A DNA stretch of 20,986 nt from F1-20-MAGs016 sp046086245 (GTDB lineage: Bacteria; Planctomycetota; Planctomycetia; Pirellulales; UBA1268), in assembly GCA_046086245.1 (NCBI GenBank), contig JBJSXB010000160.1, forward strand, positions 1-20,986, given 5' to 3'. The position numbers and the translations under genes are program-made. This document shows, in pieces, positions 14,849 to 20,986 of the stretch. Under the pieces are notes generated by a model. That model did no database searches. It was not told the DNA's origin and saw only the letters and a list, made by a program, of their open reading frames with translations. Numbering within the stretch: position 1 is the first letter of the stretch; the number at the start of each line of letters is the position of its first letter.

Positions 14849-16296
14849 GTGAACCGGTCGCCAGCGCGATCGCGGGGATCCCGTTCCCCTGCCGCCGGCA
14901 ACGGCGGCCGACGTCGCGGCGGCGTTGGCTCCTCGAAGCGGGCTGTGGATTCGGGGCGGTGGCGGCCACGGCGCTCCTCGAGCGCGAGCGTGCCACCGCG
15001 GCCGGCATGGCGGTCCGCGACCACCGGCCGCGGGCCACGAGCGTGATCTTCCTCTACATGGATGGCGGCGTGTCGCAGGTCGATTCATTCGATCCCAAGC
15101 CGCGCCTGGAGCGTGACGCCGGCAAGGATCCGCGCGGCCTCTTCAAGGTGGACGCGACGCAGTTCAACAACGTCGGCACGGTACTGCCCAGTCCATGGGG
15201 CTTTCGCCCGTACGGGAAAAGCGGGATCGAGGTGAGCGATCTGTTTCCCTGCATCGCCGCCGAGGTGGATGAACTGGCGGTGATCCGCTCGATGACCAGC
15301 ACGTTTCCCGAACATACCAACGCCAACTACTTCCTCCATACCGGCAGCGGACTGCAGGGCAGGCCGAGCATGGGGGCGTGGATGACGTACGGGTTGGGCA
15401 GCGAGAACGACGACCTGCCCGGCTTCATGGTGATCAACGGCGGGCTCATCCCGCCCGGCGGACTCGACAACTTCACCAGCGGGTTTCTTCCCGCCACCTA
15501 CCAGGGATCGGTGATCCGGCCGGTGCGCGGCGGTCTGGCGAACGTCGTGCCGCGCGAATCGTCCGTGCACAAGCAGGAGGCGAAACTCGACCTGGCACGG
15601 CGGCTCGACCGCGGCTTCGCGGCCGCCTATCCCGCCGTGCCCGACGCGCTCGAAAGTGCGATCGCGAATCGGGAACTCGCTTGGCGGATGCAGACCGAGG
15701 TGCCGGGCCTCCTCGACGTGGCCGCCGAGACCGTGGCCACCAAGCGGGCGTACGGCCTGGAGAGCGAGTACGAGCCGACGCGGATTTTCGGCACCGAGTG
15801 TCTGCTGGCACGGCGCATGGTGGAGCGCGGCGTGCGATTCGTGGAACTCACCTGCCCGTCGGTCGGTACCGACCGCTGGGATCAGCACGGCGGCCTGCGC
15901 GAGGGCCATGCCCGCAATGCCCGGGCAGTGGACCAGCCGATCGGTGCCCTGCTCGCCGATCTCCGGCAGCGCGGTCTGCTCGACTCGACCCTCGTGGTGT
16001 GGAGCGGAGAGTTCGGCCGCACCCCGTTCGCCCAGGGAGCCGACGGTCGCGACCACAATCCGCAGGCCTTCTCGCTGTGGATGGCGGGAGGTGGGATCAA
16101 GGGAGGCACGGTCGTCGGTGCGACCGACGACTACGGCTACCGGGTGGTCGACAAGCCGTTGGTGATCCACGATCTGCACGCCACGATGCTCTGGCTGCTG
16201 GGCATCGATCATACGCGGCTCACCTACCGCTTCAGCGGCCGCGACATGCGGCTCACCGACGTGCACGGTCAGGTGATCGCCGACGCGCTGGCGTGA
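14845..16296 (+). CDS. DUF1501 protein, Tat-exported, sulfatase/phosphatase-like fold
   Basis: Partner of the preceding PSCyt/DUF1553 gene in a two-gene unit that recurs in planctomycetes. DUF1501 proteins are distantly related to the alkaline phosphatase/sulfatase superfamily; no reaction is established. The 483-aa product carries a twin-arginine export signal (SRRRWLLEAGCGFGAVAATA, 24-43), the N-terminal motif FLYMDGGVSQVDSFDPKP with acidic residues expected at a metal site, HTGSGLQGRPSMGAW, the C-terminal VVWSGEFGRTPFAQ followed by GRDHNPQAFSLWMAGGGIKG, and LHATMLWLLGIDH. The ATG at 14845 overlaps the upstream TGA (ATGA), indicating translational coupling. The frame remains open 18 codons upstream, but that part lies inside the DUF1553 gene. 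Confidence 0.9.
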   Translation: MSEPVASAIAGIPFPCRRQRRPTSRRRWLLEAGCGFGAVAATALLERERATAAGMAVRDHRPRATSVIFLYMDGGVSQVDSFDPKPRLERDAGKDPRGLFKVDATQFNNVGTVLPSPWGFRPYGKSGIEVSDLFPCIAAEVDELAVIRSMTSTFPEHTNANYFLHTGSGLQGRPSMGAWMTYGLGSENDDLPGFMVINGGLIPPGGLDNFTSGFLPATYQGSVIRPVRGGLANVVPRESSVHKQEAKLDLARRLDRGFAAAYPAVPDALESAIANRELAWRMQTEVPGLLDVAAETVATKRAYGLESEYEPTRIFGTECLLARRMVERGVRFVELTCPSVGTDRWDQHGGLREGHARNARAVDQPIGALLADLRQRGLLDSTLVVWSGEFGRTPFAQGADGRDHNPQAFSLWMAGGGIKGGTVVGATDDYGYRVVDKPLVIHDLHATMLWLLGIDHTRLTYRFSGRDMRLTDVHGQVIADALA

Positions 16297-16304
16297 ACGC
16301 CGCT

Positions 16305-16321
16305 CCCGGCCGCGGCCCGGG
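16305..16321. terminator. Short GC hairpin between convergent genes
   Basis: CCCGG (16305-16309) pairs with CCGGG (16317-16321) around a 7-nt loop in the 48-nt gap between the DUF1501 stop and the convergent small membrane gene. It could serve both strands. No T tract on either side, and GC-rich short stems are expected by chance here. Confidence 0.25.
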
Positions 16322-16344
16322 CGGTCGTCGTCGCTGCGGCGCGA

Positions 16345-16626
16345 TCAGCGGCCGGCTTTCATCGACAGGCTGCGGAGCGTCAGCACCGAGCCGATCGACA
16401 TCAGGGCCAGACCGAGCCAGCGCGGTGGCTCCACCACCTTCCGCACGGGGGCGCCCTGCCACAATGCGGACGCCCCGGCCGCCCGCGGTTCGCCGAGTTG
16501 CGCGGCGATGAACCGGGTCGACTTCTCGGACAGGGTGAACGACTCCACGAGGCGGAATTGGATCCCCGCGAGGAACAGGACCAAGCCCACCAGCAGGATG
16601 TGCTGTCGTTGCGGTTGCCAGCGCAT
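16345..16626 (-). CDS. Small membrane protein of unknown function
   Basis: A 93-aa product with two predicted membrane segments: HILLVGLVLFLAGIQFRLVE (about 9-28) and WLGLALMSIGSVLTLRSLSM (about 70-89), separated by a 40-residue polar loop. Not recognised by family. ATG 16626 has GGAGG only 5 nt upstream on the minus strand, which strongly supports this start over the longer open frame that extends across the divergent BBP7 promoter. It ends 48 nt from the convergent DUF1501 gene. A holin, toxin or assembly-factor role cannot be distinguished from sequence. Confidence 0.68.
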   Translation of the reverse strand: MRWQPQRQHILLVGLVLFLAGIQFRLVESFTLSEKSTRFIAAQLGEPRAAGASALWQGAPVRKVVEPPRWLGLALMSIGSVLTLRSLSMKAGR

Positions 16627-16914
16627 CGCGTCCTCCGCGGCGGCGACCCGGGTTCCGGACATCCCGCCGGAAGTTCCATCGTGCGATGCGGCCCCGCGGC
16701 TGGAGGCGGCGATCGGACGGTGGATATGTGGCGATGGTGACGCGCGTAACGGCCCGCCATGGCGCGGCGGAAACCGGGCAAGGCCGGCACCCTGGGCAAA
16801 CCATGGCCGCGCATAGCGGTTTTTTCTCGCGAAACGATTCTGACGATGACGATAGTTCCCTCGATCGTACCGATCGTTCCGCCTCCGAAGACTCTCTTGC
16901 AGACGGGGCCGACC
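16627..16914. other. Divergent promoter region, small membrane gene / BBP7
   Basis: 288 nt between two outward-facing genes. It contains the SD of the membrane gene near 16632-16636, a run of six T at about 16819-16824, and an AT-richer block (about 16817-16876) with repeated GACGAT and two CGATCG palindromes separated by TAC (16862-16876). Promoters for both genes probably lie here, but no clear -35/-10 pair is visible. Confidence 0.35.
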
Positions 16915-18345
16915 GTGAAAAAGTCCATGACAAAGCTCTCCTGGATGGTGCTGACCGGGGCGGCCGTCGCCTGCGGGTTTGCCCACCGTGTCGTCGCGGC
17001 CGATCCGCCGCTGTTCACGGGCGATGCCGGCGTCGACACTGCCGTCGTCGAGCCAGCGGCGCCCTCGCTGCAATTGGACGCCGTGCCCGAGCTACCCCGC
17101 GACGCGGTCGGGACGGGCACGCTGGGACAACCCGGCGACATGCTCGTCGGCGAACCGCTGCCGGAAACGCTCCCCGGCCTACCGGGACGGCTCGCCGACG
17201 ACCTGCGGCTCGACGAGCCGATCCTCGAGCGGATGCCCGACGAGGTGAGTTCGGGCAACTGGTTCTCGCTCGGACAGTGGTACGGGTCGGCCGAGAGCAT
17301 CTGGATGGACCGCAACCGCGAGTACCGCCGGGTCGTCGGCCGCGACGTGCTCGTGCCGGTGCCCGCCGGACGCAACAAGCAGGGAGTCTTCGTCACCGAT
17401 TCGATCCCTTACGACCTCGCGCCCGGCGCGCGGATCACGCTCGGCACCTACGTCGGCCGCGACTACCTCAACCGCGATCAATCGCTGGAGTTCACCTACT
17501 ACGGCGGGTTCTCGTTCGCGATCAACGACGCATGGAATGCGCTGACGCTCAACAGTGGTACCGCCTCGTCGTTCCTCGTGCCGACCCTGGCTAGCGCCTC
17601 GCCGGGTTTCACCGGCGCGCAGCAGTACCTGCTCACCACGACTTCCAACTTCAACAGCATGGAGATCAACTGGAAGCTCCACCGACGCCTTGGCCGCGAC
17701 AAGGTGACGATGTCGCCCAACGGTGACTGGACGCGGCATGCGGAACGCGGCTGGCTGCCGAGCCTGATCATCGGGCCGCGCGTGGCCAACGTGAACGAAA
17801 CCTGCTCGTTCAGCGGACGCATGCCCGGTCAGCCGCTGTCGAGCTTCGGCGGCGACTACAACATCAACGCCCAGAACTGGCTGCTCGGACTCAATCTCGG
17901 CGGGGAACTCATCAGCCAGAACGAGTTCTTCTACTGGGGCCTCCGCGGCCGCGCGGCGCCCGCGATCTCGTTCACCGCCAATCAACAGTCGTTCAACGGT
18001 GTCAACAACTACCTCCCCTCGACGATCCCGATCCGCGACCTCGACGGCCGGCCGATCGTGTTCGACGGTGTGCCGCAGACCGTGACCGTGCCGCAGGGTT
18101 CGGAGAGTTGGCAGATGGCGGCCTCGCAGACCGCCCCCGGCTTCCTCGGCGATCTCACCATCCTCGCAGGATGGAACATCACGCCCAACTGCGCGCTGCA
18201 GTGCAGCTACGATTTCCTCTGGATCGGCGGGCTCGCCACCGCGACGCGGCAGTTCAACATGAACAAGATCCGCCAGAATCCGATCGACGGTGGCGGCCAG
18301 ATGTTCCTCAACGGCTTCGCTTTCGGCCTCAACGGGGCGTGGTGA
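16915..18345 (+). CDS. BBP7-family outer-membrane beta-barrel protein
   Basis: Predicted outer-membrane protein of the planctomycete-rich BBP7 family; function unknown, presumably structural or a pore. The 476-aa product begins with a Sec signal (KKSMTKLSWMVLTGAAVACG then FAHRVVAA), followed by an acidic Pro/Leu-rich linker to about residue 110. Alternating amphipathic strands follow, beginning with WYGSAESIWMDRNREYRR and including LLGLNLGGELISQNEFFYWG and the conserved near-terminal CSYDFLWIGGLATATRQFN. It ends in an aromatic residue, Trp, preceded by GFAFGLNGA, consistent with a barrel-assembly signal. GTG 16915 was chosen because it gives a clean Lys-Lys signal peptide; ATG 16927 is also possible, and neither has a strong SD. 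The open frame from 16759 adds residues unlike a signal peptide. Convergent with the ketoacyl-synthase-like gene, 16 nt apart. Confidence 0.75.
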   Translation: MKKSMTKLSWMVLTGAAVACGFAHRVVAADPPLFTGDAGVDTAVVEPAAPSLQLDAVPELPRDAVGTGTLGQPGDMLVGEPLPETLPGLPGRLADDLRLDEPILERMPDEVSSGNWFSLGQWYGSAESIWMDRNREYRRVVGRDVLVPVPAGRNKQGVFVTDSIPYDLAPGARITLGTYVGRDYLNRDQSLEFTYYGGFSFAINDAWNALTLNSGTASSFLVPTLASASPGFTGAQQYLLTTTSNFNSMEINWKLHRRLGRDKVTMSPNGDWTRHAERGWLPSLIIGPRVANVNETCSFSGRMPGQPLSSFGGDYNINAQNWLLGLNLGGELISQNEFFYWGLRGRAAPAISFTANQQSFNGVNNYLPSTIPIRDLDGRPIVFDGVPQTVTVPQGSESWQMAASQTAPGFLGDLTILAGWNITPNCALQCSYDFLWIGGLATATRQFNMNKIRQNPIDGGGQMFLNGFAFGLNGAW

Positions 18346-18373
18346 GCCGCCGCCCTCGGCTTCAGTCGGCGGC
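18346..18373. terminator. Possible bidirectional hairpin between BBP7 and ketoacyl-synthase-like genes
   Basis: GCCGCCG (18346-18352) and CGGCGGC (18367-18373) pair around a 14-nt loop, beginning right after the BBP7 stop and covering the stop of the convergent gene. An alternative smaller stem (GAGCCG with CGGCTTC) competes. No T tract, so confidence is low. Confidence 0.3.
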
Positions 18374-19627
18374 GACCGCCACGGCCGCAGCCTGACCGGT
18401 GGAGCAAAGGTTGACCGCCAGAGCCGTCGGTGGCCGCCCGGCGAGCGCTTCGCCATGGACGACGCGCACCGGGCAGTCGGGGTCCGGGATGCGGTAGTTG
18501 AGCGTCGGCGGCACCAGGCCGCCGTCGATCGCCAGCACGCTACCGGCGAGTTCGACGACGCCCCCGCCCGCGCCCAGGTGGCCGAATGCCGCCTTCAAGG
18601 CCGTCACCGGGACGTCGCCGACCTCGGCGGCGATCGCCCGGGCCTCGACCCGATCCATCTCGACCGTGCCCACGCCATGGGCGTTGACGTGGCCGAGGGC
18701 GGCGGGTGCCAGCCGCGCCGCCCCGAGCGTCGCCCGGATCGCCCCGCGCAGCGCCGTTCCCGTCAGTCCACTCCGTCGGGCCCCCGGTTCGCAGCGCGAC
18801 GCCGTGCCGAGGATGCGGGCGCGGACCCGCGCCCCGCGGGCGGCGGCGTGGGCGCGTGACTCGAGGACCAGCGCCCCCGCTCCCTCCCCGTTGACGAGAC
18901 CGTCACGGTCGCGGTCGAAGGGGCGGCACGCCTCGCGGCAGTCGCCGGCGCGATGGCTGAGGAGGGCGTCGCCCCGCGCCACCAGTGCCGTCGGATGGAG
19001 CCGGCAGCCGGTGCCGCCGGTGAGCATCACGTCGGCCCAGCCGCGCTGGATGACGCTCACCGCCTCCGCCACGGCCAGCAGGCCCGAGACCTCGCCGAGG
19101 ACGATGGAGTTGTTGGGGCCGCGGGCGTCGTGGGCGATGGCGATGTGCGACGCGGTCATGTTGGGCAGGTGCTTGAGCAGCCACAGCGGGTGCAACTCGT
19201 CGTGGATCGCCTCCGACCAGAGGGTGAAGTCGAACCGCGCGTCGCGCACGCTGCGCCGGTACGTGCTCACCAGATCCTCGAGATCGGCGTAGATCATGTC
19301 GCCGCCGAACACCACGCCGAAGCGGTCGGGTTGGGCGAGCGGGGCCGCCAGAGCGGCGTCGGCCATCGCCAACTCGGCGGCGGCGAAGCCGAGTTGGATC
19401 TCGCGGCTCATCACCTTGAGGCTCTTGCGCGGGCGCACGAACTCCTTCGGTTCGAAATCGACGATCTGCCCGCCGAATCGCACCGACAGGGAACTGGAGT
19501 CGAAGCGGTCGATCGGCCGGATGCCGCTCGATCCGGCGACGAGCGCCCGCCAGAAGGGGTCGGCACCGATGCCCAGGGGGGTCACCACCCCGATGCCGGT
19601 CACGACGACCTCACATGCCCCACGCAT
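18362..19627 (-). CDS. Beta-ketoacyl-ACP synthase-like protein with Cys-to-Glu at the active site
   Basis: Thiolase-fold protein of the FabF/KAS II family. The 421-aa product has VVTGIGVVTPLG (8-19), the nucleophile region GPNNSIVLGEVSG (170-182) where FabF has GPxxSIxTACxSG, NAHGVGTVEMD with His317, and LKAAFGHLGAGGG with Lys345 and His350. Three of four catalytic positions are kept, but the nucleophilic Cys is Glu179 (codon 19091-19093 on the minus strand), so acyl transfer to a thiol is not possible. By analogy with chain-length factors (Gln at this site), it may decarboxylate malonyl-ACP or act as a silent partner of an active synthase; none is visible nearby. No acyl carrier protein gene is in the window. 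ATG 19627 has GGAG directly adjacent, too close for normal use; a TAGGGT box lies 6 nt upstream. Confidence 0.88.
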   Translation of the reverse strand: MRGACEVVVTGIGVVTPLGIGADPFWRALVAGSSGIRPIDRFDSSSLSVRFGGQIVDFEPKEFVRPRKSLKVMSREIQLGFAAAELAMADAALAAPLAQPDRFGVVFGGDMIYADLEDLVSTYRRSVRDARFDFTLWSEAIHDELHPLWLLKHLPNMTASHIAIAHDARGPNNSIVLGEVSGLLAVAEAVSVIQRGWADVMLTGGTGCRLHPTALVARGDALLSHRAGDCREACRPFDRDRDGLVNGEGAGALVLESRAHAAARGARVRARILGTASRCEPGARRSGLTGTALRGAIRATLGAARLAPAALGHVNAHGVGTVEMDRVEARAIAAEVGDVPVTALKAAFGHLGAGGGVVELAGSVLAIDGGLVPPTLNYRIPDPDCPVRVVHGEALAGRPPTALAVNLCSTGQAAAVAVAAD

Positions 19628-19633
19628 CTCCGC

Positions 19634-19639
19634 ACCCTA
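19634..19639 (-). promoter_or_regulatory. Candidate -10 box of ketoacyl-synthase-like gene (leaderless start)
   Basis: On the minus strand TAGGGT lies 6 nt before the ATG (context TTTAGGGTGCGGAGATG), the same spacing as TAGAAT at lepA. No usable SD spacing. Weak match to TATAAT, so low confidence. Confidence 0.25.
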
Positions 19640-19697
19640 AACCAATCCGTGGCCGATCGGAAGTGCCGCGTCGGCCGGGGCGAAGGCGCGGGCCGGA

Positions 19698-20279
19698 TCA
19701 CGGCTGGCGCGGGTGCTGGTCGCGCCAAGCCGACGGATCGAGAGGTCGCTCCGCCGACCACAACCCGCGGCGGCCGCGGCGGGCTTCGGCTTCGAGCGCC
19801 ACCAATTCCGGATCGGGGGCGATGCGGCCGAAGACCCAGGCATGCCCGTCACGCACGAGGCGCGCGTTGACGTCCTCGCCCGCGACGCTGAGGCGTGCCA
19901 ACAATCGGCCGTGCTGGTCGTGGCCACGGGCATCGATCTGCACCGTACGACCTTCTACCAGGGCCGCCAGCGCCGCGCGCGATTCCCTCCCGTGGGGCTG
20001 GGCCAGTTCCGGGGCGTCGATCCCCAGCATGCGGATGCGATGGTCGACCCCGTCGGGCGACCGGGCGGTCACCGTGTCGCCGTCGTGAACGAACGCCACG
20101 GTCCAGCCGCGGGGATCACCCCCCACCTGCCGGCGACAACTCTCCGCGACCGCTGCCACGGCGGACGCGAGGAGCGCCGCCAGCAGATGCCGCCGCCGCA
20201 GGCTCCGGGGAATCCGCCCGAATGGCGGGGGGCCCGGTCGGTGGCCGACCGGACGGCGTGACGGTTGGGCGAACGGCAT
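19698..20279 (-). CDS. Exported thermonuclease-like (SNase domain) protein
   Basis: Predicted secreted or periplasmic Ca2+-dependent nuclease. The 193-aa product has an Arg-rich n-region and Tat-like signal (RSLRRRHLLAALLASAVAAV, 25-44), then an SNase fold with the active-site set: HDGDTV (Asp66, Asp68, equivalent to staphylococcal nuclease Asp19/Asp21), RIRMLGIDAPE (Arg83, Asp88, Glu91, equivalent to Arg35, Asp40, Glu43) and DQHGRLLARL (Arg125, equivalent to Arg87). All catalytic positions appear intact. ATG 20279 is preferred because it leads into the export signal; the open frame to 20429 is Pro/Arg-rich without signal character. SD is weak. It lies 70 nt upstream of the ketoacyl-synthase-like gene on the same strand. 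Confidence 0.85.
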   Translation of the reverse strand: MPFAQPSRRPVGHRPGPPPFGRIPRSLRRRHLLAALLASAVAAVAESCRRQVGGDPRGWTVAFVHDGDTVTARSPDGVDHRIRMLGIDAPELAQPHGRESRAALAALVEGRTVQIDARGHDQHGRLLARLSVAGEDVNARLVRDGHAWVFGRIAPDPELVALEAEARRGRRGLWSAERPLDPSAWRDQHPRQP

Positions 20280-20573
20280 GATGATCGGACGCGCGTGGCG
20301 GCGCGGTTGACAGTGGTCGTGCGGACGCTTGAATCTACGGCAGGGGAGGGTGCGAGACCCACCGTTGGGCATCGGTTGCGGCGCGGGTGGTGCTGGAATC
20401 CGTGTCGCTGGAGCCCGTGGAACGAGCATGCGGTCGTCCGGGAACGCGGATCCGGGACCACCGCATCACCGGCAACACCATCACGGGCGACGGTATCTCA
20501 ACGGCGCGGCATCCCCGGGATGGGTGCCCCGTCGAACGACGCAGCAGGCCAATGGTCGATGGATGGTTTTCCG
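20280..20573. other. Divergent intergenic region, nuclease / LRR lipoprotein
   Basis: 294 nt with no supported gene. Both flanking genes point outward, so two promoters are expected. A purine-rich GGCAGGGGAGGGTG lies around 20339-20352, but it is too far from either start to be an SD. No repeats or clear promoter boxes were recognised. Confidence 0.3.
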
Positions 20574-20986
20574 ATGGTGACGGTGCGTGATCCACGGCGT
20601 TGGTTCCTCGGCGCGATGGCGAGGGGGCTCGCCGTCCTGCCGCTGCTCCCGGTGCCGGCGTGCTCGCGGTCGCCGATCCAGAACGCGGAGAGCCTCGCGC
20701 GGAGCCTCGGTGGTCGGGTGTTCTTCGACAAGGGACGGCTGTATCGCGTCGAACTGCAGCGCGGGCGGGTCCGTGACGGCGATCTCGCCCAGTTCGCCGC
20801 ATGGCTTCCCGAACTCGAGGAGATCGACCTCACCGGGACGAAAGTCACCGACGCCGGCATCGAGGCGATCGCCGGCCTGACGAAGTTGCGCAAGCTGCAG
20901 CTGTCGGGCACGAAGATCACCTCCGCCGCCATCGCCCATCTGACGCGGCTCACCGCGCTCACCGACGTCTATCTCATCAACACGGC
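20574..20986 (+). CDS. Leucine-rich-repeat lipoprotein, C-terminus cut by window edge
   Basis: The open frame runs off the right edge after 137 codons. The N-terminus has RRWFLGAMARGLAVLPLLPV followed by PAC: a twin-arginine-like n-region, hydrophobic core and a lipobox-like VPAC, suggesting an anchored lipoprotein. From about residue 80 there are roughly 24-residue leucine-rich repeats: LPELEEIDLTGTKVTDAGIE, LTKLRKLQLSGTKITSAAIA, LTRLTALTDVYLINT. The LTGTKVTDAG pattern matches the cysteine-free LRR type abundant in planctomycetes. In-frame ATGs also exist at 20520 and 20559, with no strong SD at any; 20574 gives the most normal signal sequence. Binding partner unknown. Confidence 0.8.
   Translation, partial: MVTVRDPRRWFLGAMARGLAVLPLLPVPACSRSPIQNAESLARSLGGRVFFDKGRLYRVELQRGRVRDGDLAQFAAWLPELEEIDLTGTKVTDAGIEAIAGLTKLRKLQLSGTKITSAAIAHLTRLTALTDVYLINT

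Noticed and set aside
11897..15088. Very long minus-strand open frame (1063 codons)
   Set aside because: Antisense shadow of the PSCyt/DUF1553 and DUF1501 genes; its product is Arg/Gly-rich with no domain pattern.
16759..16914. Upstream extension of BBP7 and the opposing minus-strand frames here
   Set aside because: The extension precedes a clean signal peptide and is repeat-derived (IVPSIVPIVPP); the minus-strand frames lack SD and domain pattern before ATG 16626.
19091..19093. Sequencing error as explanation for Glu179
   Set aside because: Not excluded, but the surrounding residues (VLGEV versus TAC) differ at several positions, so a single base error is not enough to produce the change.
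1..20986. Defence island, prophage, biosynthetic cluster or integrated element
   Set aside because: No integrase, transposase, restriction, toxin-antitoxin or modular synthase genes were seen; the lone ketoacyl-synthase-like gene has no biosynthetic partners in the window.

Overview
The window looks like a piece of a planctomycete chromosome, probably from the Pirellulales or a close relative. GC content is very high. The clearest lineage markers are a PSCyt1-DUF1549-DUF1553 protein translationally coupled to a DUF1501 protein, a BBP7-type outer-membrane beta-barrel protein, an unusually large signal peptidase I with an inserted domain, and many Tat-like or lipoprotein export signals. I count 17 protein genes, two of them cut by the window edges. 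I see no rRNA, tRNA, CRISPR array, transposase or phage gene, so this reads as ordinary chromosome apart from one structured tandem repeat.

Layout. Positions 1-6690 are all on the minus strand, listed here in transcription order: trmH-like methyltransferase, RNase HII-like protein (ATGA overlap with the methyltransferase), SixA-type phosphatase, di-heme cytochrome c peroxidase, ROK sugar kinase and lepA, which runs off the left edge. From 6671 the plus strand carries a thioredoxin-like exported protein, a signal peptidase I, a 459-nt non-coding stretch with a 122-123 bp tandem structured repeat, an lptB-type ABC ATPase, a secreted beta-propeller protein, and the PSCyt/DUF1553 + DUF1501 pair. 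A small membrane protein (minus) and a BBP7 protein (plus) are divergent. The BBP7 gene converges on a ketoacyl-synthase-like gene (minus), preceded on that strand by an exported thermonuclease-like protein. The right edge cuts a leucine-rich-repeat lipoprotein (plus).

Functional themes. Much of the window concerns the envelope: protein export (signal peptidase), LPS transport (LptB-type ATPase), periplasmic electron transfer or peroxide reduction, and several exported proteins. LepA, TrmH and RNase HII-like are housekeeping information-processing functions.

Best leads: (1) the tandem repeat at about 9202-9473, whose units fold into five hairpins with base-pair-preserving differences between copies; (2) a ketoacyl synthase with Glu in place of the catalytic Cys; (3) a signal peptidase split by a cysteine-rich insert and a roughly 250-residue insert; (4) TAGNNT boxes placed exactly 6 nt before the ATG of lepA and of the ketoacyl synthase, suggesting leaderless transcripts. 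All calls come from reading the sequence; no database search was run.
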